DNA from: JAIRTY01 sp050257395
GTDB taxonomy: Bacteria; Actinomycetota; Actinomycetes; Streptosporangiales; Streptosporangiaceae
Length of the DNA stretch: 39,366 nt
Direction of reading: 5' to 3'
Assembly: GCA_050257395.1 (NCBI GenBank)
Contig: JBLMWU010000179.1
Location: forward strand, 1 to 39,366
Every line of letters starts with the position of its first letter. Position 1 is the first letter of the stretch. Position numbers and translations under genes: made by a program. The notes under the pieces are model-generated. The model was given only the letters and a program-made list of their open reading frames with translations. It ran no database searches and was not told where the DNA came from. Shown here one piece after another: positions 17,420-26,374 of this stretch.

Positions 17420-19291
17420 ATGGCGCAGATCATCCAGACCGCCACCGGCGACGTCGCCGCCGTGGACGTGGACCTCGTCACCCTGGACATCATCGAGAAC
17501 GCGCTGCGCAACGCGCGGTACGAGATGGACGAGGTGCTGTTCCGCACCGCGCTGTCGCCGGGCATCCGGGAGCAGCACGACGAGTTCCCGCTGATCGGGG
17601 ACCCCGAGGGCAAGATGGTGGTGGGCCAGTTCGGCCTGTCCGTGCCCGCCCTGCTTGGCCGCTACGAGGGCACCATCGAGGAGGGCGACGTCCTGCTCAC
17701 CTCCGACCCGTACGCGTGCGACGCGGCGATCAGCCACGCCAACGACTGGCTGGTGGTGATGCCGATCTACCACGACGGCCGGGTGGTGGGCTGGGCGTCG
17801 ATGTTCGGGCACATGTCCGACGTGGGCGGCAAGACGCCGTCGTCGATGCCCACCGACGCCCGCACCATCTTCGAGGAGGGCGTGGTCATCCCGCCGTTCA
17901 AGCTCTACCGCAAGGGCGAGCTGAACGAGGAGGCGCTGAAGATCATCCTCAACCAGGTGCGGATGCCGGAATGGAACCGGGCGGACCTGAACGGGATCGT
18001 GGCGGCCTGCCGGACCGCGGGGCGGCGGGTGCAGGAGCTGTGCGACCGGTTCGGCGTCGAGACCTACCTGTCGGCCCTGAACGACCTGCTGGACCGCAAC
18101 TACCGGGCCATGAAGACGCTGCTCACCACGATCTTCGAGGACGGCGAGACAATCTCCTTCACCGACTACATCTGCGACGACGGGGTCGGGTACGGGCCGT
18201 ACGAGCTCAAGCTCTCGCTGACCCGGACCGGCGACAAGGTGGTGCTGGACTTCACCGGCAGCTCGCCGCAGGCGCAGGGGCCGGTGAACTACTACGTCAA
18301 CGAGAACCTGGTGCGGATGTTCTTCGGGATCTACATGATCACCGTGGCGGACCCGCAGATCCTGTGGAACGACGGCTACTACCCGCTCATCGACGTGGTG
18401 ATCCCGGACAAGAGCTACTGGAAGCCGGACTACCCGGCCGCGCTCAACGCCCGCAACCACGGCGTGGGCCGGATCTTCGACCTGTTCGGCGGGCTGCTCG
18501 GGCAGAAGACCCCCGACCTGCTCAACGCGGCCGGCTTCTCCTCCTCGCCGCACTTCATGTACTCCGGCCACTACACCAGGCCGGAGCGCAAGGGCGAATG
18601 GTTCCAGCTGTATTCCATCGGCTTCGGCGGCATCCCCGGCCGGCCGATCGGGGACGGGCCGGACGGCCACTCGCTGTGGCCGTCGTTCGTCAACATCCCG
18701 TGCGAGTACCTGGAGTCCTACTACCCGATGCGGATCGAGAAGTGGGAGACCGTGGCCGACACCGGCGGCGCCGGGCTGCACCGCGGCGGCAACGGCGTGG
18801 ACGTCGCCTACCGGTTCCTGGAGCCGGGCACGATCGCCATCCACGACGACCGCTGGCTCACCTACCCGTGGGGCGTCAACGGCGGCGAGCCGGGCGCGCG
18901 CGGGCGCAAGTGGATCGACCGCGCCGACGGCACCACCGAGGTGCTGCCCAGCAAGATCCACGACGTCCCGGTCCGGCCGGGCGACGTGCTGCACTTCGTG
19001 ACCTGGGGCGGCGGCGGCTGGGGTGACCCGCTCAAGCGGGACCCGGAGCTGGTCGCCAGGGAGGTGCGGCGCGGCCTGGTGTCGGCGGACGGCGCCCGCC
19101 GGTACGGCGTGGTGGTGACCGCGGACGGCACGGTGGACGCGGATGCGACGGCGTCGCTGCGGGCGGAGCTTTCCGCCGGGCGGCCGGGGCAGCTGCCCAT
19201 CTTCAACATGGGGCCGGGGCTGGCGGAGATCCTGGCGCGCTGCGAACAGGAGACCGGGCTGCCCGCGCCCAAGCCGCCGGTGGCGCTGTGA
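17420..19291 (+). CDS. hyuB: HyuB-type hydantoinase/oxoprolinase, second subunit
   Basis: Predicted 623 residues, matching HyuB/hydantoinase-B proteins. Seen: LVTLDIIENALRNARYEMDE, SPGIREQHDEFPLIGDPEGK, the conserved EGDVLLTSDPYACDAAISHAND, FGHMSDVGG, DFTGSSPQAQGPVN, GGAGLHRGGNG and the C-terminal FVTWGGGGWGDPLKRDPE. HyuB binds the second part of the substrate and performs hydrolysis or carboxyl transfer with HyuA. GGAGG at 17406-17410 serves as ribosome site, overlapping the end of hyuA. The neighbouring amidase-like and dihydroorotase-like genes favour a cyclic amide, imide or hydantoin substrate over a ketone, but sequence alone cannot decide. After its stop the operon is interrupted by a dispersed repeat and hairpins. 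Confidence 0.9.
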   Translation: MAQIIQTATGDVAAVDVDLVTLDIIENALRNARYEMDEVLFRTALSPGIREQHDEFPLIGDPEGKMVVGQFGLSVPALLGRYEGTIEEGDVLLTSDPYACDAAISHANDWLVVMPIYHDGRVVGWASMFGHMSDVGGKTPSSMPTDARTIFEEGVVIPPFKLYRKGELNEEALKIILNQVRMPEWNRADLNGIVAACRTAGRRVQELCDRFGVETYLSALNDLLDRNYRAMKTLLTTIFEDGETISFTDYICDDGVGYGPYELKLSLTRTGDKVVLDFTGSSPQAQGPVNYYVNENLVRMFFGIYMITVADPQILWNDGYYPLIDVVIPDKSYWKPDYPAALNARNHGVGRIFDLFGGLLGQKTPDLLNAAGFSSSPHFMYSGHYTRPERKGEWFQLYSIGFGGIPGRPIGDGPDGHSLWPSFVNIPCEYLESYYPMRIEKWETVADTGGAGLHRGGNGVDVAYRFLEPGTIAIHDDRWLTYPWGVNGGEPGARGRKWIDRADGTTEVLPSKIHDVPVRPGDVLHFVTWGGGGWGDPLKRDPELVAREVRRGLVSADGARRYGVVVTADGTVDADATASLRAELSAGRPGQLPIFNMGPGLAEILARCEQETGLPAPKPPVAL

Positions 19292-19309
19292 AGCCCGGGG
19301 CAGCGCTGT

Positions 19310-19413
19310 GAGCGAGCCGAAGGGGCGCGGTGCCGTCTGGACTGAGGAGCGACGAGCGCCAGCAAGGAGCGACGAGGGAAGACGGCGCCCCCAGGCGCCC
19401 CGGAGGCGAGCGG
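19310..19413. repeat. Dispersed ~105-bp repeat, copy 1
   Basis: A block running from GAGCGAGCCGAAGGGG to CGGAGGCGAGCGGG closely resembles 39149-39253. Both copies contain GCCGTCTGGACTGA, GGAGCGA-type purine-rich sequence, GAGGGAAGACGGCG and CGGAGGCGAGCG in the same order. The arms GCCGTCT (19332-19338) and AGACGGC (19380-19386) form an inverted repeat around a 41-bp centre. It encodes no protein and lies in the 132-bp gap between hyuB and the amidase gene. It may be a small non-autonomous or REP-like element that entered the operon. Confidence 0.75.
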
Positions 19414-19423
19414 GGAAAACACT

Positions 19424-20203
19424 GTGAGCGATCTGCCCAGGGCCGGCCGGGTCTCCCCCGGCCCGGCCCGGCCCGGTGCCCGCCGGGACGCGGCTGCCGG
19501 TCCGCGTCCCGGCGGGCATGCCCCCGGCGGCGACGCCGCCGGGGGCGCCGCGCCCGCCCGGGCTCTGACGGACCAGGCCACGCTGGCGGCGAACTACGCC
19601 AGCGGGGGCTTCGGGCAGCCGCTGGCCTGGGGATCGCGGCCCGCGCTGATCGTGATCGACATGGTGCGGGCCTACTTCGACCCGGACGCCGAGTTCTACA
19701 TGGGCACCGGCGACTGCCTAGGCGCCGCTGCCCGGGTGCTGGCCAGCGCCCGGGCAGCGGGCATCCCGGTGCTGCACACCCGGGTCGAGTTCGACCCGGA
19801 CGGGCTGAACGGCGGCGTGTTCGTCCGCAAGATCCCGGCGCTGCGCCACTTCGTCCCCGGCGGGCCGCTCGGGCAGATCATGCCGCAGGTGGCCCCCGCC
19901 GAGCATGAGGTGGTCATCGTCAAGCAGTACGCCAGCGCGTTCTACGGCACCACCCTGGCGGCGACGCTGACCGCGCTGCGGGTGGACACCCTGATCATCA
20001 CCGGCGTGAGCACCAGCGGCTGCGTGCGCGCGACCGGGGTGGACGCGATCCAGCACGGCTACGTGCCGCTGGTCGTCCGGCAGGCGGTCGGCGACCGCGA
20101 CCCCCGGCCGCACGAGGCGAACCTCTTCGACCTGCAGGCCAAGTACGCCGAGGTGGTGGACGAGGACCAGATCCACGCCTGGCTCGGCGGGACCGCGCCG
20201 TGA
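19424..20203 (+). CDS. N-carbamoylsarcosine / maleamate amidase-like cysteine hydrolase
   Basis: Predicted 259 residues of the isochorismatase superfamily. The triad is visible: Asp79 in LIVIDMVRAYF, Lys167 in VIVKQYASAF and Cys200 in GVSTSGCVRATGVDA. The surrounding sequence (GGVFVRKIPALRHFVPGGPL, VGDRDPRPHEANLFDLQAKY) resembles N-carbamoylsarcosine amidohydrolase and the maleamate amidase NicF far more than true isochorismatases. Both release ammonia from an acyclic amide or carbamoyl group. The only in-frame GTG, at 19424, forces an N-terminal extension of about 47 low-complexity residues encoded by three GC hairpins; conserved sequence starts near residue 48. A CTG at 19565 could be the real start. 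The position after hyuAB fits hydrolysis of the ring-opened product. Confidence 0.82.
   Translation: MSDLPRAGRVSPGPARPGARRDAAAGPRPGGHAPGGDAAGGAAPARALTDQATLAANYASGGFGQPLAWGSRPALIVIDMVRAYFDPDAEFYMGTGDCLGAAARVLASARAAGIPVLHTRVEFDPDGLNGGVFVRKIPALRHFVPGGPLGQIMPQVAPAEHEVVIVKQYASAFYGTTLAATLTALRVDTLIITGVSTSGCVRATGVDAIQHGYVPLVVRQAVGDRDPRPHEANLFDLQAKYAEVVDEDQIHAWLGGTAP
19445..19546. repeat. Three tandem hairpins at the amidase 5' end
   Basis: Three inverted repeats follow each other: GGCCGGG/CCCGGCC (19445-19451, 19457-19463); a perfect 16-bp stem GCCCGCCGGGACGCGG (19478-19493) with its complement at 19502-19517 and an 8-base loop; and a 12-bp stem GCCCCCGGCGGC (19520-19531) with its complement at 19535-19546 and a GAC loop. 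They lie inside the apparent N-terminal extension of the amidase. Such stems could attenuate transcription or hide translation starts. Confidence 0.7.
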
Positions 20204-20261
20204 TAGTCGTGGAACAGCGTTTCGTCTAGAGGAACAACCTGCCAGCGAGGGGCGGCCGCCG

Positions 20262-21448
<1,187 letters not shown>

Positions 21449-21452
<4 letters not shown>

Positions 21453-22267
21453 CCGACCCGCTGCTGGCCGCCGTGCGCCGCGGTGTGCGCGTCTACGACC
21501 TGGGGCGGCCGCTGTTCGCGGGGATGCCGCAGTCGCCGAATCACCCGGCGTTCTCGCACACCCTGCCGCGCCGGCACGGGGACATGGTGCGGGCCGACGG
21601 CGGCTCGGCCGCCAACGACCTCATCGTCACCGGCACCCACGTGGGCACCCACATCGACGCGCTGGCGCACGTGTCCCACGACGGCAGGCTGCACGGCGGG
21701 GCGGACGCGCAGGCCGCCGTGCAGGGCGGCCGGTACCCGGAGCACGGGGTGCACACGATCGCGCCGATGGTGTGCCGGGGGGTGCTGCTGGACGTGCCCG
21801 CCGCGCTGGGCACCGGCGACTGCGAGCCCGGCTACGAGATCACCCCGGCCGACCTGGAGGCCTGCTGCGCCCGCCAGCAGGTCCAGCCGGGCCCGGGTGA
21901 CGTGGCGCTGGTGCGCAGCGGCTGGGGCCGCCGGTTCGCCGACGGCCCGGCAGCCTATCTGGGCAAGGAGAGCGGCGTGCCAGGGGTGGCCGGGGCCGGG
22001 GCGCGCTGGCTGGCCGGCCACGGGGTGCTGGCGGCGGGCGCGGACACCATCGCGTTCGAGCGGCTGCCGGCCGGCGGCGGGCACGCCCTGCTGCCCGCGC
22101 ACCGGGTGCTGCTGGTCGAGCACGGCGTCTACATCATCGAGGCGCTGGCCCTGGAGGACCTGGCCGCCGCGGGTGTGGCCGAGTTCACGTTCGTGCTGTC
22201 GCCGCTGAACATCCTGGGCGCGACCGGCTCGCCGGTGCGGCCGCTGGCGGTGGTGGCGGATGCCTGA
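21449..22267 (+). CDS. Cyclase / kynurenine-formamidase-like metal hydrolase
   Basis: Predicted 272 residues of the cyclase family (PF04199 type). The metal-binding signature H-x-G-T-H-x-D-x-x-x-H is present as HVGTHIDALAHV (His64, His68, Asp70, His74), with YDLGRPLFAGMP near the N-terminus. Characterised relatives hydrolyse N-formylkynurenine, isatin or related amide bonds using a divalent metal. The GTG start overlaps the CoA-transferase stop by four bases and the stop overlaps the PrpD-like start by eight, so all three are translationally coupled. No tryptophan-catabolic genes are nearby, so a role in opening or hydrolysing a pathway-specific cyclic amide is more likely than kynurenine formation. 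Confidence 0.82.
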
Positions 22268-23690
22268 GGCCGCGCCGCCGCTGGCCCGGCAGCTCGCGGA
22301 GTTCGCGGCCGCCAGCACGTATGAGCGGCTGCCCGCCGAGGTGACGGACAGCGTGCGCAAGCGGGTCCTGGACGTGCTGGGGATCTGCGTGGCCGCCAGC
22401 CCGCTGGACACCAGCGCCGCCGCCCGGGCCTGGGCGGCTGAGCAGGGCGGCAGGCCGCAGGCGCAGGCGGTCGGCGTGCCCGGCAAGGTGCCCGCCACGC
22501 TGGCGGCGTTCGTCAACGGGGTGCTGGCGCACTCGCTCGACTACGACGACACCCACCTGCCGTCGGTGCTGCACCCGAGCGCGTCGGTGGTGCCCGCGGC
22601 GCTGGCGGCCGGGCAGGCCGCGGGCGCGGGCGGGCAGCAGGTGATCGCGGCGGTCGCGGCGGGGCTGGAGGTGTGCGTGCGCACCGGCATGGCCGGCTAC
22701 GACCCGGCCACCCGCAACTCCACGTTCTTCCACCACGGCCAGCACGCCACGTCGATCTGCGGGGCGCTGGGCGGCGCGGTGGCGGCCGGGCTGCTGCTCG
22801 GCCTGGACGCCGGCGGGGTGACGCACGCGCTGGGCATCGCCGCGTCCATGGCGTCCGGCCTCATCGAGGCCAACCGGACCGGCGGCACCGTCAAGCGGAT
22901 GCACTGCGGCTGGGCCGCGCACGCCGCGGTGTCCGCGGCCCAGCTCGCCGCGCACGGGTTCACCGGGCCGCCGACCGTGCTGGAGGGCCGGTTCGGCTTC
23001 TACCAGGCCTGGCTGCACGGGCACTTCGACCCGGCCGCCATCACCGGCGGCCTGGGCGGGACCTGGCAGGTGCCGGGCATCTTCTTCAAGCCGTACCCGG
23101 CCAACCACTTCACCCACACGGCCATCGACGCCGCGATCGCGCTGCGGGAGCAGGGCCTGCGGCCGGAGGATGTCGAGTCCGCGACGCTCGGGGTGCCCGC
23201 CCCGGTGGTGCACACGATCGGCGAGCCGATCGAGGTCAAGCGCGCCCCGCAGACCGGCTACATGGCCCAGTTCAGCGGGCCCTACGCGGTGGCGGCCGGG
23301 CTGTCCGGCGGCGGCGGCCTGGGGGTGGGGCTGGCCGACTTCACCGACGAGCTGGCCCGCGACCCGGCCCGCCGGGCGCTGATGGCCCGGGTGGACGTGG
23401 TGGCCGACGAGCGCTGCGGGGAGATCTTCCCGCACCAGTTCCCGGCCGTGCTGCGGGTCCGCACCCGGGACGGCCGGGACCTGGTGGCCGAGGTGCTGGC
23501 CAACCGCGGCGGGCCGGGCCGGCCGCTGTCCTACGCCGAGCTCGCGGCCAAGTTCCGTGACAACGCCGGCGGCCTGCTGGACGACAGCACCGCCCTTGCT
23601 ATCGAACGGGCTGTCGCCGGGCTGGACCGGGCGGACAGCCTGGAGCACCTGCTCGCCCCGCTCGGACGGCTGCTGCCCGAGCCCGCCTGA
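22260..23690 (+). CDS. MmgE/PrpD family protein
   Basis: Predicted 476 residues, full length for MmgE/PrpD. Seen: the helical N-terminus ARQLAEFAAASTYERLPAEV, VRKRVLDVLGICVAAS, the conserved ahsLDYDDTH (VLAHSLDYDDTHLPSVLHPS), HATSICGALGGAVAAGLLLG, TVKRMHCGWAAHAAVSAAQL, and KPYPANHFTH. The family contains 2-methylcitrate dehydratase, cis-aconitate decarboxylase and iminodisuccinate epimerase, so it works on di- or tricarboxylates. No citrate-cycle-type methylcitrate genes are present, so propionate metabolism is not supported. In this operon it may dehydrate, isomerise or decarboxylate a dicarboxylic intermediate. ATG 22260 overlaps the upstream gene by 8 bp. Confidence 0.86.
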   Translation: MPEAAPPLARQLAEFAAASTYERLPAEVTDSVRKRVLDVLGICVAASPLDTSAAARAWAAEQGGRPQAQAVGVPGKVPATLAAFVNGVLAHSLDYDDTHLPSVLHPSASVVPAALAAGQAAGAGGQQVIAAVAAGLEVCVRTGMAGYDPATRNSTFFHHGQHATSICGALGGAVAAGLLLGLDAGGVTHALGIAASMASGLIEANRTGGTVKRMHCGWAAHAAVSAAQLAAHGFTGPPTVLEGRFGFYQAWLHGHFDPAAITGGLGGTWQVPGIFFKPYPANHFTHTAIDAAIALREQGLRPEDVESATLGVPAPVVHTIGEPIEVKRAPQTGYMAQFSGPYAVAAGLSGGGGLGVGLADFTDELARDPARRALMARVDVVADERCGEIFPHQFPAVLRVRTRDGRDLVAEVLANRGGPGRPLSYAELAAKFRDNAGGLLDDSTALAIERAVAGLDRADSLEHLLAPLGRLLPEPA

Positions 23691-23730
23691 CCGCCGCGCC
23701 CCCGGCGGCCGACCTCCAGGAGGCCCCCCG

Positions 23731-25200
23731 ATGCCAGCCCTCGACCTGCTGGTCAAGAACGTCCGCGTGGTGCGCCCCGACCACAGCGAGGTGACGGACG
23801 CCGACATCGGGGTGGCCGGGGGCCGGTTCGCCGAGCTCGCCCCGGGCATCCCCGCCGACCGGGCGGCCACGGTGGTGGACGGCCGGGGCAGGCTCGCCTT
23901 CCCCGGCGTGGTCGACGCCCATCAGCACTGGGGGATCTACCGCCCGCTGGCGCAGGACACCGGGACCGAGAGCCGGGCCGCCGCCCAGGGCGGGGTTACC
24001 ACCGGCCTCACCTACATCCGCACCGGCCAGTACTACCTCAACCAGGGCGGCCCGTACGAGGAGTTCTTCCCGCAGGTGCTCAGCGCCGCCGAGGGCCGCT
24101 CCTACATCGACTACGCCTTCCACGTGGCGCCCATGATGGCCCGGCACATCGAGGAGATCCCGCTGCTGGTCGAGCGGTTCGGGGTGACCTCGTTCAAGAT
24201 CTTCATGTTCTACGGCGGATTCGGGCTGCACGGCGCGTCGGCCAGCCAGCGCGAATTCCTGATGATCCCGGACGGGGAGTCCTACGACAACGCGCACTTC
24301 GAGTTCGTCATGCGCGGCGTCCAGGCCGCCCGGCAGCAGTTCGGCGAGCTGGCCGGGGACATCTCGCTGTCACTGCACTGCGAGACGGCCGAGATCATGC
24401 GCGCCTATACCGCGCTCGTGCAGTCCGAAGGGCGGCTGACCGGGCTGGAGGCCTACAGCGCCGCCCGGCCGCCCCATTCGGAAGGGCTGGCGGTGACGAT
24501 CGCGTCGTACCTGGCCCACGAGACCCGGCTGCCCACGATCAACCTGCTGCACCTTTCCTCGGCAAAGGCGCTGGAAGCGGCGCTGATCATGGCGAAGGCC
24601 TTTCCGCGGATCGACTTCCGGCGGGAGGTCACCATCGGCCACCTGCTGACCGACTTCCATTCCGCCAGCGGGCTCGGCGGGAAGGTGAACCCGCCGCTGC
24701 GCTCCCGCCGCGACGTGGAGAAGCTGTGGGACCACGTGCTGGCGGGCGAGGTCGACTGGGTGGTCAGCGACCACGCCTGCTGCCGGGACGAGCAGAAGTT
24801 CGGCGAGCCGCGCGGCGACGTGTTCGCCGCCAAGTCGGGCTTCGGCGGCACCGAGTACCTGCTGCCCGGCCTGATCACCGAGGGCCGCCGGCGCGGGCTG
24901 TCCTACCAGCAGGTGGCGCAGCTGACCGCGCAGCATCCGGCGCGGCGGTTCGGCCTGCACACCAAGGGCACCATCGCCGAGGGCTACGACGCCGACTTCG
25001 CCCTGGTCGACCCGGACGCCTCCTGGGTGGTGCGGGCGGCAGACTCGGAGTCCGCGCAGGAGTACACGCCGTTCGAGGGGTTCGGGATGACGGCGCGGGT
25101 CACGGACACATTCGTGCGCGGGCACCGGGTGCTGGCCGGCGGCGTCATCACCGGCCCGCCGCAGGGCCGGTACCTGCACCGGCCGGTACGCCGGGACTGA
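23731..25200 (+). CDS. Dihydroorotase/dihydropyrimidinase-like amidohydrolase
   Basis: Predicted 489 residues of the amidohydrolase superfamily. All metal ligands expected of a binuclear cyclic amidase are visible: His64 and His66 in GVVDAHQHWGIY, carboxylatable Lys156 in TSFKIFMFYGG, His216 in LSLHCETAE, His274 in NLLHLSS and Asp347 in WVVSDHACC. Relatives (dihydropyrimidinase, D-hydantoinase, allantoinase, dihydroorotase) hydrolyse cyclic amide bonds reversibly. Segments such as GGVTTGLTYIRTGQYYLNQG set it apart from classic dihydropyrimidinases and match, from memory, an uncharacterised dihydroorotase-like subgroup. ATG 23731 has a perfect AGGAGG at 23718-23723. As last gene of the operon it may perform the first ring opening. 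Followed at once by a strong hairpin. Confidence 0.88.
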   Translation: MPALDLLVKNVRVVRPDHSEVTDADIGVAGGRFAELAPGIPADRAATVVDGRGRLAFPGVVDAHQHWGIYRPLAQDTGTESRAAAQGGVTTGLTYIRTGQYYLNQGGPYEEFFPQVLSAAEGRSYIDYAFHVAPMMARHIEEIPLLVERFGVTSFKIFMFYGGFGLHGASASQREFLMIPDGESYDNAHFEFVMRGVQAARQQFGELAGDISLSLHCETAEIMRAYTALVQSEGRLTGLEAYSAARPPHSEGLAVTIASYLAHETRLPTINLLHLSSAKALEAALIMAKAFPRIDFRREVTIGHLLTDFHSASGLGGKVNPPLRSRRDVEKLWDHVLAGEVDWVVSDHACCRDEQKFGEPRGDVFAAKSGFGGTEYLLPGLITEGRRRGLSYQQVAQLTAQHPARRFGLHTKGTIAEGYDADFALVDPDASWVVRAADSESAQEYTPFEGFGMTARVTDTFVRGHRVLAGGVITGPPQGRYLHRPVRRD

Positions 25201-25254
25201 CGGCGCCGCCCGCCTGCCGGGCCTGGCTGGCCCTGGCGCAGGCGGGCGGCGCCG
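25201..25254. terminator. Bidirectional terminator between convergent genes
   Basis: A perfect 16-bp inverted repeat begins directly after the amidohydrolase stop: CGGCGCCGCCCGCCTG (25201-25216) pairs with CAGGCGGGCGGCGCCG (25239-25254). The 22-base centre contains GGGCC and GGCCC, which could extend the stem. It fills the 68-bp gap to the convergent Rpf-like gene and can terminate both transcripts. Confidence 0.75.
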
Positions 25255-25268
25255 GAGAGGTGCGGCTG

Positions 25269-25889
25269 TCAGCCGTTGGCGCCGCACACGGGCCAGGCGC
25301 CGATGCCCTGGCCGGCCAGGACCCGGTTGGCCACGGCGATCTGCTGCGACGCGCTGGCCTGGCTGGCGGACGGCGCGTACTGGCCGCCGCCGTAGGCCTG
25401 CCAGGTCGACTGGGTGAACTGGAGCCCGCCGTAGAAGCCGTTGCCGGTGTTGGCGCTCCAGTTGCCGCCGGACTCGCAGGCGGCGATGGCGTTCCAGTTC
25501 ACGCCGCCGGACGAGGCCGGCGCGGACACCGGCGCCGCCGTGGTGGCGGGCGGGGCCGCGGCCGTGCTCACGGGCGCGGACACGGCCGGCGGGCCCTGGA
25601 TGGCGGCCAGGGCCGCCTGGGCGATCGACGGCTTGACCTTGCCGGAGGCCGGCAGCCGCAGCTTCTGGCCCGCGGCGATGAGGCTGGGGTTGGAGAGCTT
25701 GTGCCGGTTGGCCCACCACACCGCGGGCCAGTCGGCGGCCCGGCCATAGGCGTGGGACGCGATCGCCGACAGGGTGTCGCCCGGCTTGACCGTGTATGTG
25801 CCGGAGCCGTGGTGGGACGCTGCCGGATGCAGCGAAATCGTGACCGCTATCAGGGTCTTCGCCAGGCCGGCAACTGGAATACTGGACAT
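25269..25889 (-). CDS. LysM and resuscitation-promoting-factor (Rpf) domain protein
   Basis: Predicted 206-residue secreted muralytic enzyme. A short hydrophobic N-terminus (AGLAKTLIAVTISL) is followed by a LysM peptidoglycan-binding domain at about 31-80 (YTVKPGDTLSAIASHAYGRA to GQKLRLPASG). An Ala/Pro linker leads to an Rpf transglycosylase-like domain at about 130-203 with catalytic Glu139 in WNAIAACESGGNWS, GFYGGLQFTQSTW, and Cys138/Cys202 as likely disulfide. Rpf proteins cleave peptidoglycan during growth and resuscitation from dormancy. The order LysM then Rpf is the reverse of the Micrococcus Rpf arrangement. ATG 25889 has GAGAGG upstream, and a long structured leader precedes it. Confidence 0.88.
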   Translation of the reverse strand: MSSIPVAGLAKTLIAVTISLHPAASHHGSGTYTVKPGDTLSAIASHAYGRAADWPAVWWANRHKLSNPSLIAAGQKLRLPASGKVKPSIAQAALAAIQGPPAVSAPVSTAAAPPATTAAPVSAPASSGGVNWNAIAACESGGNWSANTGNGFYGGLQFTQSTWQAYGGGQYAPSASQASASQQIAVANRVLAGQGIGAWPVCGANG

Positions 25890-26374
25890 GTCGGGGTTTC
25901 CTCTCAGGGTTGGTCCGACAAAGGTCCCGGTCACGTGCTGCAACACTTGACCGGGACCGCTTGCTGCTATCGGGCAGTGGCCGGGAAAGCCACCCCCTGA
26001 CCCCGCTGGCTGACGGTGCTGGATACCACTGGGCTTTCTCCTATGGCTCGGGCTGAGCTGACCACCCAGCGAGCATAAGCACAGTTTTGGCCAAGATGTT
26101 GGCAAGCCCGCCTGAAAACACGCCGTGAGCCGTAACTGGCGGGATTTATACATAGTTCTGTTACTCGTGAGATTCTTGTGGTGGCCTTTCCAGTGACATT
26201 CACCACACCGCCGGCGCTGTCTATTGCGGTGGGGTGGAGCCTGCCAACCGCCGGGCTGCTGGCGTGCTGCCACCGTCCGCGGCCGGCGGCGCGTAGCTGA
26301 TAAGTACACACAGCGTGACCAGCGAGCGAGCACAAGGCGCGGCCGGATGGCCCGTCATGCCGCCGCTCCCCGGC
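25890..26374 (-). promoter_or_regulatory. Long structured leader and promoter region of the rpf-like gene
   Basis: A 485-bp gap lies between the CitE-like stop and the rpf-like start, both on the minus strand. Positions 26130-26180 are AT-rich, with TATAAA on the minus strand at 26150-26145, so the 5' leader may be about 250 bases. It includes a perfect 11-bp stem (GGTCCCGGTCA at 25923-25933 with TGACCGGGACC at 25948-25958). An imperfect 11-bp stem at 26201-26211 and 26226-26236 (one mismatch) could terminate the CitE transcript. Actinobacterial rpf genes often carry a c-di-AMP riboswitch, but I could not recognise its conserved core here. Confidence 0.45.

Noticed and set aside
22260..23690. 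Methylcitrate-cycle prpD
   Set aside because: No prpB or prpC accompanies it; the MmgE/PrpD family is broader than methylcitrate dehydratase.
25890..26160. c-di-AMP (ydaO) riboswitch in the rpf-like leader
   Set aside because: Location and length fit, but the conserved core segments of the class could not be matched by eye, so it is left as an unclassified structured leader.
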